Shown piece after piece: positions 40,417-48,456 of a stretch of DNA of 64,000 nt. The position numbers were made by a program, and so were the translations under genes. The stretch comes from Pseudomonas lactucae (GTDB taxonomy: Bacteria > Pseudomonadota > Gammaproteobacteria > Pseudomonadales > Pseudomonadaceae), in assembly GCF_016937615.1 (NCBI RefSeq), contig NZ_JAFHKI010000064.1, positions 1 through 64,000 of the forward strand, read 5' to 3'. Every line of letters begins with the position of its first letter. Position 1 is the stretch's first letter. The notes beneath the pieces were generated by a model that was not told the DNA's origin, did no database searches, and saw only the letters and a program-made list of their open reading frames with translations.

Positions 40417-41427
40417 TCAGGTGTCGAGCATGTCCCACTCATCACCAAGAATCCATCGAAGGGCTGATAGCTTCCCATTAATCATGCCCCACTCGAAATC
40501 GCTCCAAGGGCCGGTATCCTCGTACTTTTGACGAACCTTTTCAGCGGCGGCAAGTGCTCCTTGCAAAATCGAAGGGTGGATTTGAAATGCCGATGTCTCG
40601 TTCTCGGCACCGTTTTCACCAACGGTAATCTCACCCAACTCAATACGATGCATCATGTTCATGTGCCGGTTGTACCAAACCTTGTCGACTAACTCGTCCA
40701 TGGCTCCCAGAATTTCCTGAAGGCCACGCGTCTGGTCTTCCCAGGTCCACTCGTTTTCATAGTGGAATTCCTCAAGATCTAACAGATCTTCGATAGCTGG
40801 TTTCGTGGTATTGAAATAAAGGGAGGTTTTGCCGTCGAAGATCTCTGAAAAATCATCATGGGGCTGCCTGTGATCTTTACCTGAGAAGTCGGTAACGTTG
40901 TGAGTCACGAACCTGAAACTTTCGAAATTAGCTGCCTGATCGATTCGGAACTCTTGGAAGGCCTCGGCCAGCACCGCGTCGGCAACGCTATTCTTTTGTT
41001 TGTGGAATGGAGCTCTCTTATCGATTGCTCGTTCGGCAGCCTTGATCTTGGCTGCATCTGTGATGGGTGTCTGGAAAGCCAGGTCAAACAGTTTAATCAC
41101 GCGGTTGACGCTGCCTTGGGTCGCCTCCGAAAGGATTGGCAGCCGATGGTTCACATCATCAATGGTCTCCAGTGCGGCGTTTTTTCCTTCACCGCCGAAT
41201 GACTGGATGATCCCTTTGACGACACGGATCTCGCTGGCAATTCGCTTGCGCGTGGACTCAATGACCTTGTCCTTGTTTCGCTCGAATTCTATACGCACAA
41301 GCTCGGGCACCAGGAGCTTAATGACTCCTTCTTCGACCAGATGCTCTATGGCAGTCAGCATTGGCAGCTCTGCTTTCTGTGTAGAAATATCCAACCAAAC
41401 GCAGGTATCGAGCATTATTAAATGCAT
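40417..41427 (-). CDS. PIN-domain (DUF4935-like) predicted RNase
   Basis: Protein of 336 aa. The N-terminus MHLIMLDTCVWLDIS carries the first PIN aspartate (D7), followed by acidic residues in VPELVRIEFERNKD (about 41-54), a central VADAVLAEAF and later FVTHNVTDFSG, matching DUF4935 PIN-like proteins. PIN domains are metal-dependent RNases. A C-terminal helical extension of about 120 residues follows. It starts 27 bases after the HNH gene with a good GGAGC site, so both are likely one operon and may act together in defence. Confidence 0.75.
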   Translation of the reverse strand: MHLIMLDTCVWLDISTQKAELPMLTAIEHLVEEGVIKLLVPELVRIEFERNKDKVIESTRKRIASEIRVVKGIIQSFGGEGKNAALETIDDVNHRLPILSEATQGSVNRVIKLFDLAFQTPITDAAKIKAAERAIDKRAPFHKQKNSVADAVLAEAFQEFRIDQAANFESFRFVTHNVTDFSGKDHRQPHDDFSEIFDGKTSLYFNTTKPAIEDLLDLEEFHYENEWTWEDQTRGLQEILGAMDELVDKVWYNRHMNMMHRIELGEITVGENGAENETSAFQIHPSILQGALAAAEKVRQKYEDTGPWSDFEWGMINGKLSALRWILGDEWDMLDT

Positions 41428-41454
41428 TGAAGCTCCATTTCACTTTGCTGATCG

Positions 41455-42573
41455 CTAGACTTTGGCGCAGCCATCCCCAGATAACGGCTCATTACCATAC
41501 CTGCCACTCAGTTCACGATGTACAACCCGGTGGCAACTCGCGCAGAGACATTCCAAATCCTCCAGGCTTGTCAGATGCCCTACCGCCATTTGCGCAACCT
41601 GCACGGTTCGATGGTGTACCTCGATGCAGGCCTCTCCGTTTTCTGCGCCGTAAGTTTCAACCGGATCCATTTTGCAGCGCTCGCAATAGAGTCGCCCGTG
41701 CTTCCTCTTGAATTCAGCTTTCTTGGCAATCGACAACCCTGGGGCGCGCTCCTTCCGTAAATGAGCCACGAGCCTGGGCTGCCCCTCAGTCCACACACGA
41801 TCTTCATGCAGCGGAGGCAGTGCGGGATCAGCCACCAAGGCACCTTTGGGCACTATATGAAAGCCGGCATCCTCAAGTAGTTGGAAACAGACGCTGTTAA
41901 CGCCGGCGGTGAAGTGTTTTGGCAGTATCTGAAATCCCAGAGCGCGTGTAGCAGCTAAGCCAAATACTGCCTTCGGTGGCAGTCGGAGGTGTTCATCAAC
42001 GATCATGTCGTAATCGGTTGACTCAGCAAAGCCAGGTGAATCAATCCCGCTGATCAGATCCTGAACAGCACGCCATATATGCTCGGCGGTGACTCCCCGA
42101 AGCACCTCAGCGGGAAGCCGATCGAGGCTCCGTAGATTTTTATCTATTGGGGTACCGCCAAGCGCAAGACTCAACGCCTGCGCATCGCCCCCAGATATCT
42201 TCATCCGAATGCGTCGAGTGGAGTTGCCTCCCGAGGACTCAGAGGACGATCGGCCGACGGTCTTCATTCGAGTGGAAAGGACTTTCACAATCTGATCAAC
42301 AGGCGCCTGACTCTCCTCCGAGGTCAGTATCGTTCGCTGAGAAATGGGAATGCCCTGAACGCGGCTGCTATCAACCCAGACGCCTTCTACTGCAAACGAG
42401 ACCCGCTTCAGCCTGGCCAGCAAAACAGAAAGCCCCAGAGTATATTCGGAGTTGATCGCGCCCTTACCTTTGGTACCGCCACGGCTGTGGAATACAACCT
42501 CGTCCGACTCGATTCCGAAGTGAGCATCAATTGGACTGCCATCGTCGGAAATGACCTGAAAAAACCGCGCCAT
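41455..42573 (-). CDS. HNH endonuclease with ScoMcrA-like domains (candidate type IV restriction enzyme)
   Basis: Protein of 372 aa. The C-terminus is an HNH nuclease: C297-x2-C300, VHH (H320/H321), then C344-x2-C347H and H352. The middle (about residues 188-243: YDMIVDEHLRLPPKAVFGLA, then PKHFTAG and LLEDAGFHIVPK) resembles the sulfur/modified-DNA-binding domain of ScoMcrA-type type IV enzymes, and the N-terminal 90 residues resemble their head domain. This suggests cleavage of phosphorothioated or methylated foreign DNA. It sits between a one-TM protein gene and a PIN gene on the same strand. Confidence 0.75.
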   Translation of the reverse strand: MARFFQVISDDGSPIDAHFGIESDEVVFHSRGGTKGKGAINSEYTLGLSVLLARLKRVSFAVEGVWVDSSRVQGIPISQRTILTSEESQAPVDQIVKVLSTRMKTVGRSSSESSGGNSTRRIRMKISGGDAQALSLALGGTPIDKNLRSLDRLPAEVLRGVTAEHIWRAVQDLISGIDSPGFAESTDYDMIVDEHLRLPPKAVFGLAATRALGFQILPKHFTAGVNSVCFQLLEDAGFHIVPKGALVADPALPPLHEDRVWTEGQPRLVAHLRKERAPGLSIAKKAEFKRKHGRLYCERCKMDPVETYGAENGEACIEVHHRTVQVAQMAVGHLTSLEDLECLCASCHRVVHRELSGRYGNEPLSGDGCAKV

Positions 42574-42670
42574 GTCTGCGGCTGCTCCTTATAGTTTCAA
42601 GCGACTGGTGGTACTGCACGCGCAAGGCACATACCCTGACAAGAGGGGGCCCGTGCTCTCTGCAATCAGC

Positions 42671-43300
42671 TTATTCGTCTTCGCTGGTAGCCGTTTTACG
42701 CATGAGGCTTTTTCTTTCCAGCTCATCCAAATGAGCTATCACCTCCCCCATACTCTTATCTCTGCTCCACTCACCTATCACCGGTTCCTCAGGAGGCAAA
42801 CCTGCATGTGAACGGAGCTTTCGGACTAACCCAGATACCTGAAGCCCTAATACGGCATAGCTCCGCCTTCTAACCCAAAAATACTCAGGATGATCCGGCG
42901 GGTCGTAATTAAATTCCTGGATTCCTTGAAGCTTGCCATGGATTTTATCTTGTTGGTCAGGAATCCGAAGAATTGAATACATCAACTCCCTGGGTAAAAG
43001 CTTCCAATCAACGTCAAGTTCCAACGGTCTAAATACGGGAACGATGGTGGTAGTTTCCCACTGACCGTCATGACCAGCTGGCCGACCGCGCGACGTACCA
43101 TCGTCCATGCAAACGTCATAGCATTGGCTTGCGAACCGGTCCAAGTGCGAAACGACAATAATGCCAAGGTACGTCGTGTTCTGGCTAACCGTACTACGCT
43201 TGACCCACCACTCCTTAATCAGAACGAAAAGGTTGCCGAGCAAGACGCCGCTGATACCTGCCGCTGCTGAGATGATCGCTGAAACGTTCCCTGAGTCCAT
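42671..43300 (-). CDS. Single-pass membrane protein of unknown function
   Basis: Protein of 209 aa with one N-terminal transmembrane helix (about residues 5-27, VSAIISAAAGISGVLLGNLF) and a soluble cytosolic-looking part containing WSRDKSMGEVIAHLDELERK. Not recognised beyond this. It lies 97 bases upstream of the HNH gene on the same strand, so it may be the membrane partner of the same system. Confidence 0.55.
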   Translation of the reverse strand: MDSGNVSAIISAAAGISGVLLGNLFVLIKEWWVKRSTVSQNTTYLGIIVVSHLDRFASQCYDVCMDDGTSRGRPAGHDGQWETTTIVPVFRPLELDVDWKLLPRELMYSILRIPDQQDKIHGKLQGIQEFNYDPPDHPEYFWVRRRSYAVLGLQVSGLVRKLRSHAGLPPEEPVIGEWSRDKSMGEVIAHLDELERKSLMRKTATSEDE

Positions 43301-43657
43301 AAATGCCCCTGCGTGACCCGCATGACTGTAGCGACGTAACTGCTGATTGTAGGCGCAGAAGCCACCGACGCGTGGGAAAGAGATCGAGCCAAAAATTGAC
43401 GTTCCGCTCCGATTCTAAGCATCACCTGCGGCGGGTTCCTGCCAGTCACCTGAGGGCTCTTCGAGTGATGTTTCTATTAAACCTAATGCCGCTATGTCGA
43501 GGCTTTCAGGGCAATTATAGTCAGCGAGATAATTTAGGATATTTGGGAGCTGCTAAGCGCCCACTTATAGTCGAAAGCAACCGCTTCGGGAATGGATGGC
43601 GGGGACGAGAGACAGATCACTGCCGGATACCTTTCCTTGGACTCAGTTCCGATTCAC
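43301..43657. other. Spacer without recognised gene
   Basis: About 360 bases. A 166-codon + strand frame crosses it but has no ribosome-binding site, no family resemblance and runs into minus-strand coding sequence, so I do not call it. It may contain the promoter of the membrane protein gene. Confidence 0.4.
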
Positions 43658-43894
43658 TTATGAATCCGACGGTGTGTCCGCTTGCGCACCGCGGCTCCCT
43701 GCCAACATTCCAACAGGCTCTTCAAGCGTGCTCTGAGCTGCAATATTTAAAAAACGTCCGCCTGTCACAGATCGGGTGGCAAGGATTGCCCCCGCTTCCT
43801 TGATGACCTGTTCCATAATCTGCCACTTGTTCGTTCTGACCTTCCGACGCCCTTTCATTTCGACCTCATCCGCCCGAATCACCAAAGTAATCAT
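43658..43894 (-). CDS. Hypothetical protein, 78 aa
   Basis: Not recognised. It begins MITLVIRADEVEMKGRRKVR and overlaps the end of the preceding gene by 29 bases, a sign of coupling. Contains WQIMEQVIKEAGAILATRSV and a polar tail. No motifs that allow a function. Confidence 0.4.
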   Translation of the reverse strand: MITLVIRADEVEMKGRRKVRTNKWQIMEQVIKEAGAILATRSVTGGRFLNIAAQSTLEEPVGMLAGSRGAQADTPSDS

Positions 43895-44177
43895 TTCTCG
43901 CTACGAGCCCTAGATCCTCCGATAAATCAGCGCCGTCGTCCGCACTGAATATATTCTGAATTCGCCGCTCTTGACGAAGATATGCCAGTGCTTGAAAAAA
44001 GCAGCCCTCACAGAGATGTACTTCGTAACGCTCACCGTCGTGGGAAGAGCCGAAGCCCCATTTCGCCTGAAGAGAGCCAAACTGGAACCCACCCATATCT
44101 ACGCGAGTGGATGCGTCGCACACATCGCATCTGACATCAATGACTGTCTCGACTTCGACTCGTCCGATAGTTTTCAT
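43866..44177 (-). CDS. Small zinc-ribbon-like hypothetical protein
   Basis: Protein of 103 aa with two cysteine pairs, C17-x2-C20 (CDVC) and C56-x2-C59 (CEGC), arranged like a zinc ribbon. The start at 44177 (MKTIGRVEVET) is chosen over one 24 bases upstream because GAGGTG lies before it. Similar small proteins occur in pseudomonad accessory regions, but I know of no assigned function. It leads a two-gene unit with the 78-aa frame. Confidence 0.55.
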   Translation of the reverse strand: MKTIGRVEVETVIDVRCDVCDASTRVDMGGFQFGSLQAKWGFGSSHDGERYEVHLCEGCFFQALAYLRQERRIQNIFSADDGADLSEDLGLVARNDYFGDSGG

Positions 44178-45017
44178 TGCCGACACCTCAATTCGCCCCA
44201 TGCCCAGCTTTCATAGTCACGACGACATCGCCAAAAAGCGCCAGATACCGACGTGACTAAATAAAATCTAGCCTAGGGCGGGTCCTACGATTTTGTCACG
44301 AACGGCCATTGAGTCAGCCTATCTCGAGCTTCATCAAGAGTCTGCGAGTCGCATCGCGGTTGATGACGCCGCGTTCCATGCCTCACAGCGTATAGAAATA
44401 CTAACGCCCATCCTTTAACCTGGTTTATTGCTGCATTTGAGCCGTTTTTTGTGCAAAAAAACGTAGTTTTAGCTAGGCCATTTATTAGTGGTGCGGTTGA
44501 GGTGTGTTAAAGGGAAAAAGCCGGACCCTTGGGGGAAGTGAGCGGTGGTTGGTGGGCATCAAGGCGTGGATGAGTGTTTTTTTGGACAGCTGTCCTAGGG
44601 TGCGCAATGGGGTACTGGATGGGTGTCTTCGGGGCATTCAAGGGAATCCATAAGGCATTAGCGGTGCTTTGGTGGTGCTAAGCGGGAATTGGAAGGGGCC
44701 TCGTCACCCCCGCTTTGGTCCAAAACAGCGAAAAAGCGCTTTAAGCGCTAAGGTCCGCACAAAAAAAGGCTCCATTGCCCTTCGGGTCCGTCGTTTGATA
44801 CAAGCGCCTAGTTTAATCAGCAGAGGAACCAGCACCTGGGAACCAGGCTTAGGCATCCGCAGCAGCGGAGGCGTCCTATAAGTACATTGGCGGTACAGTC
44901 CCCAGTCGTAACCACTTTTACAAGACTGGCAAAAACTCAGCGTTAACAGAAGGTTAGCCCTGTTGTACCTTTGCCTACCCTCGCCTAGACTTACATGGCC
45001 TCGGAGTGTCATTCGGT
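44178..45017. other. Right-end spacer of the island
   Basis: About 840 bases without a convincing gene. It has a hairpin CGTTTTTT/AAAAAAACG (44443-44463), a G-rich stretch (44515-44600), a candidate integrase arm site GGTACAGT (44892) and a short minus-strand frame MERGVINRDATRRLLMKLEI (near 44310-44375) that looks like a gene remnant. Confidence 0.5.
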
Positions 45018-45064
45018 GACTCATAATCCTTTGGTCCACGGTTCAAGTCCGTGTGGGCCCACCA
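45018..45064 (+). repeat. attR: second copy of the 47-bp tRNA repeat
   Basis: Identical to 34213-34259, with no 5' half of a tRNA before it. It marks the right border of the island. Confidence 0.92.
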
Positions 45065-45069
45065 ACTCC

Positions 45070-45092
45070 AAAGCCGCGCATTGCGCGGCTTT
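45070..45092 (+). terminator. Stranded terminator of the tRNA gene
   Basis: 10-bp stem AAAGCCGCGC/GCGCGGCTTT with a 3-base loop, five bases after attR. Before integration it would have directly followed the tRNA gene. Confidence 0.7.
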
Positions 45093-45295
45093 CGCGTTTC
45101 TGGCGTTTGGTTTTCCACCGAACTTTCGTCACACAGACAACTCGTGCAACGCTGCCGTCGCCAGGGGGGATTCGTTTAACCAGCAAACTTCTATCAGTTT
45201 TTATGCATACCCGTTAACCGTTCTTTAGCCATTACCTGCTAACCGATACAAGCCTGTAACATGCCCGCCCATTGCCGCCCGTCACGGAGCCTCCC

Positions 45296-45742
45296 TTGCC
45301 TGTCCTGGATGAAATCGATCGTCAGTTGATCGCCGCGCTGCAGATCAACGCCCGCGAAAGCGTCGCCATGCTTGCCCGACAGTTGGGCATTGCGCGCACC
45401 ACGGTGACGTCGCGTCTGGCGCGCCTGGAGAAAACCCAGGTGATCACCGGTTATGGCGTGCGCCTCGGGCAACGTGTGGTGGATGGCGGGCTGCAGGCGT
45501 ATGTCGGGATTACCGTCCAGGCGCGTTCGGGTAAGGAAGTGCTGCGCAGGCTCAGCGCCATGGCCCAGGTGCAGCAGTTATGCGCGGTCAGCGGCGAATT
45601 CGACTATGTGGCCTGGCTGCGCACCGATTCGCCGGAGCAGCTTGATCAGTTGCTGGACCAGATCGGCAGCGTCGACGGCGTGGAGAAAACCACCACCTCG
45701 ATCATCCTCAGCAATAAATTGGATCGCGGCCAACCCATCTGA
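45296..45742 (+). CDS. Lrp/AsnC-family transcriptional regulator
   Basis: DNA-binding regulator of 148 aa. An N-terminal HTH (residues 5-55: LDEIDRQLIAALQINARES ... LGIARTTVTSRLARLEK) precedes an Lrp ligand-binding RAM domain (VGITVQARSGKEVLRRLS, CAVSGEFDYVAWLR). A TTG start at 45296 with GGAG seven bases ahead is most likely. It precedes davB in the same direction by about 145 bases and probably controls lysine degradation, as its counterpart neighbours davBA in P. putida. Confidence 0.88.
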   Translation: MPVLDEIDRQLIAALQINARESVAMLARQLGIARTTVTSRLARLEKTQVITGYGVRLGQRVVDGGLQAYVGITVQARSGKEVLRRLSAMAQVQQLCAVSGEFDYVAWLRTDSPEQLDQLLDQIGSVDGVEKTTTSIILSNKLDRGQPI

Positions 45743-45790
45743 CCGCCAATCTCGTCACTTTGACTAAAAATAGTTCATTACGACGACACT

Positions 45791-45813
45791 TTGCGTCTTA
45801 TTAACGGACGCAA
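45791..45813. promoter_or_regulatory. Inverted repeat upstream of davB, possible Lrp-type operator
   Basis: TTGCGTC and GACGCAA are separated by nine bases (TTATTAACG), giving the AT-rich-centred symmetry common for Lrp-family sites. It lies 75 bases before the davB start. Confidence 0.45.
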
Positions 45814-45887
45814 CGCTCCCTAAACTGGCTGCCATCTTTTCCTATACTCAACGGGTCGCCCCCGTCGAGTCGCCAGTAAGGTCAGCC

Positions 45888-47591
45888 ATGAGCATTCCGT
45901 CCAGTACACTCAGCAAGCCCCATCGCCACCCTGCAGACGGTAAAAAACCCATCACCATCTTCGGCCCGGATTTTCCGTTCGCCTTCGATGACTGGATCGA
46001 GCACCCCGCCGGCCTCGGCAGCATTCCCGCCGAGCACCATGGCGCGGAAGTGGCGATTGTCGGCGCGGGGATCGCCGGGCTGGTCGCCGCCTATGAGCTG
46101 ATGAAACTGGGTCTCAAACCTGTGGTGTACGAAGCTTCGAAAATGGGCGGCCGTCTGCGTTCCCAGGCCTTCGAAGGCGCCGAAGGCATCATCGCCGAGT
46201 TGGGCGGCATGCGTTTCCCGGTGTCGTCCACCGCGTTTTACCACTACGTCGACAAGCTCGGCCTGGAAACCAAACCGTTTCCCAACCCGCTCACTCCGGC
46301 CTCCGGCAGCACCGTGATCGACCTCGAAGGCGAAACCCATTACGCACAAAAGCTCTCCGACTTGCCTGCACTGTTCCAGGAAGTGGCTGACGCCTGGGCC
46401 GATGCCCTGGAAGCCGGCTCGCAGTTCGGCGATATCCAGCAAGCCATCCGCGACCGCGATGTGCCGCGTCTGAAAGCACTGTGGAACAAGCTGGTGCCGC
46501 TGTGGGACGACCGCACCTTCTACGACTTCGTCGCCACCTCCAAGGCCTTTGCAAAGTTGTCGTTCCATCACCGTGAAGTGTTCGGCCAGGTCGGTTTCGG
46601 CACAGGTGGCTGGGACTCCGACTTTCCCAACTCAATGCTGGAAATTTTTCGCGTGGTGATGACCAACTGCGATGATCACCAACACCTGGTGGTCGGCGGC
46701 GTGGCGCAAGTACCCATGGGCATCTGGCGCCATGTACCGGAGCGCTGCGCCCACTGGCCGGCCGGCACCAGCCTCAGTTCGCTGCACAGCGGCGCGCCTC
46801 GCGCGGGGGTCAAGCGTATTGCCCACGCGGCGGATGGCCGTTTCGCGGTGACCGACAACTACGGCGACACCCGCGAATACGCCGCGGTGCTGACCACCTG
46901 CCAGAGCTGGCTGCTGACCACCCAGATCGAGTGCGACGAAACCTTGTTCTCGCAAAAGATGTGGATGGCCCTGGACCGCACACGCTACATGCAATCGTCG
47001 AAAACCTTCGTGATGGTCGACCGCCCGTTCTGGAAAGACAAAGATCCGGAAACCGGCCGCGACCTGATGAGCATGACGCTCACCGACCGCCTGACCCGCG
47101 GCACTTACCTGTTCGACAACGGTGACGACAAGCCGGGGGTGATCTGCCTGTCGTATTCGTGGATGAGCGACGCACTGAAAATGCTGCCGCAGCCTATCGA
47201 TAAACGCGTGAAACTGGCGCTCGACGCCTTGAAGAAGATCTATCCGAAAGTCGATATCAAGGCGCGCATCATCGGTGACCCGATCACCGTGTCCTGGGAG
47301 GCCGACCCGCACTTCCTCGGCGCGTTCAAAGGTGCCCTGCCCGGCCACTATCGCTACAACCAGCGGATGTATGCGCACTTCATGCAGAAGGACATGCCCG
47401 CCGAACAACGTGGGATTTTTATCGCAGGGGACGATGTTTCATGGACGCCCGCCTGGGTCGAAGGCGCAGTACAGACTTCGCTGAACGCGGTATGGGGCAT
47501 CATGACTCACTTCGGCGGCAGCACTCACGCCGAGAACCCAGGCCCAGGTGACGTGTTCGATGAAATCGGGCCGATCAGCCTGCCCGAGTAA
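45888..47591 (+). CDS. davB: L-lysine 2-monooxygenase (flavin monoamine oxidase family)
   Basis: FAD enzyme of 567 aa that converts L-lysine to 5-aminovaleramide, first step of the aminovalerate pathway. The dinucleotide-binding loop VAIVGAGIAGLVAAYEL and the GGRLRSQAF motif lie near residues 55-100, and the C-terminal FAD part has FIAGDDVSWTPAWVEGAV. The sequence closely resembles P. putida DavB and sits next to davA and a Lrp regulator, as there. Tryptophan 2-monooxygenase (IaaM) is a related alternative, less likely in this context. Confidence 0.92.
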   Translation: MSIPSSTLSKPHRHPADGKKPITIFGPDFPFAFDDWIEHPAGLGSIPAEHHGAEVAIVGAGIAGLVAAYELMKLGLKPVVYEASKMGGRLRSQAFEGAEGIIAELGGMRFPVSSTAFYHYVDKLGLETKPFPNPLTPASGSTVIDLEGETHYAQKLSDLPALFQEVADAWADALEAGSQFGDIQQAIRDRDVPRLKALWNKLVPLWDDRTFYDFVATSKAFAKLSFHHREVFGQVGFGTGGWDSDFPNSMLEIFRVVMTNCDDHQHLVVGGVAQVPMGIWRHVPERCAHWPAGTSLSSLHSGAPRAGVKRIAHAADGRFAVTDNYGDTREYAAVLTTCQSWLLTTQIECDETLFSQKMWMALDRTRYMQSSKTFVMVDRPFWKDKDPETGRDLMSMTLTDRLTRGTYLFDNGDDKPGVICLSYSWMSDALKMLPQPIDKRVKLALDALKKIYPKVDIKARIIGDPITVSWEADPHFLGAFKGALPGHYRYNQRMYAHFMQKDMPAEQRGIFIAGDDVSWTPAWVEGAVQTSLNAVWGIMTHFGGSTHAENPGPGDVFDEIGPISLPE

Positions 47592-47602
47592 GGAGCCAAG
47601 CC

Positions 47603-48397
47603 ATGCGTGTCGCCCTGTATCAATGCCCGCCGCTACCGCTGGATGTGGCCGCTAACCTCAAGCGCCTGCACCAATTGGCGCATGAGGCCACCGACGCCGA
47701 TGTCCTGGTGCTGCCAGAAATGTTCCTCACCGGCTACAACATCGGTGCCGAGGCGGTCGGCGCCTTGGCCGAGGCGCAGGACGGGGAGTCTGCGCAAGCC
47801 ATTGCCGAAATCGCGCAAAACGCCGGGTTGGCCATTCTCTACGGCTACCCGGAGCGCGCCGGCGATGGGCAGATCTACAACGCCATACAGTTGATCGACG
47901 CCCACGGCCAGCGCCTGTGCAATTACCGCAAGACCCATCTGTTCGGCGACTTGGACCATACGATGTTCAGCGCCGGCGACGATGACGCCCCACTGGTGGC
48001 ACTCAATGGCTGGACGCTGGGGTTCCTGATCTGCTACGACCTGGAGTTCCCGGAAAACACCCGGCGCCTCGCCGTGGCCGGCGCCGAACTGATCCTGGTG
48101 CCCACCGCCAATATGGTGCCGTTCGACTTTGTCGCCGACGTCACCGTGCGGGCGCGGGCCTTTGAAAACCAGTGCTATGTGGCCTACGCCAATTATTGCG
48201 GGCACGAAGGTGAGATTCAGTACTGTGGGCAAAGCAGTATCGCCGCGCCGAATGGCCAGCAAATCGCCCTGGCCGGCCTGGACGAAGCCTTGATTGTCGG
48301 CACGCTGGAGCGCCAAGCGATCCTCGACGCCCGCGCCGCCAACGACTACCTGCAAGACCGCCGTCCCGAGCTGTACGGCGCGCTGAACAAGCCCTGA
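47603..48397 (+). CDS. davA: 5-aminovaleramidase (delta-aminovaleramidase)
   Basis: Nitrilase-superfamily amidase of 264 aa that hydrolyses 5-aminovaleramide to 5-aminovalerate. The Glu-Lys-Cys triad is visible: E in LVLPEMFLTGYN, K in NYRKTHLFGD and C in GFLICYDLEFPE. It starts 11 bases after davB, with AAGGAG before its ATG, so they are co-transcribed. Confidence 0.93.
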   Translation: MRVALYQCPPLPLDVAANLKRLHQLAHEATDADVLVLPEMFLTGYNIGAEAVGALAEAQDGESAQAIAEIAQNAGLAILYGYPERAGDGQIYNAIQLIDAHGQRLCNYRKTHLFGDLDHTMFSAGDDDAPLVALNGWTLGFLICYDLEFPENTRRLAVAGAELILVPTANMVPFDFVADVTVRARAFENQCYVAYANYCGHEGEIQYCGQSSIAAPNGQQIALAGLDEALIVGTLERQAILDARAANDYLQDRRPELYGALNKP

Positions 48398-48456
48398 TCC
48401 AGCGGGTTTGCCAGCGGTTTGTTAGCATAGCCACTTCCTACGTTTTGGAAGTGCCC

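Larger units (their letters stand above)
34213..45064. mobile_element. 10.8-kb integrated genomic island in a tRNA gene
   Basis: The island is bounded by a perfect 47-bp direct repeat, the anticodon loop to CCA end of the tRNA gene. The cargo differs from the flanks: many unknown genes, more AT-rich stretches, a truncated integrase next to the tRNA, an intact plasmid-type recombinase, a toxin-antitoxin pair and nucleases. The tRNA's own terminator hairpin (45070-45092) is now stranded beyond the right repeat. No conjugation, packaging or capsid genes are present. Confidence 0.88.

Noticed and set aside
40221..40481. 86-codon + strand frame
   Set aside because: Runs into the PIN gene in antisense; composition is irregular and no start signal is seen.
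43303..43803. 166-codon + strand frame inside the island
   Set aside because: No ribosome-binding site, not protein-family-like, and it overlaps minus-strand genes.
34213..45064. Integrative conjugative element or prophage
   Set aside because: No relaxase, type IV secretion, capsid, tail or terminase genes are found, and the integrase is truncated.
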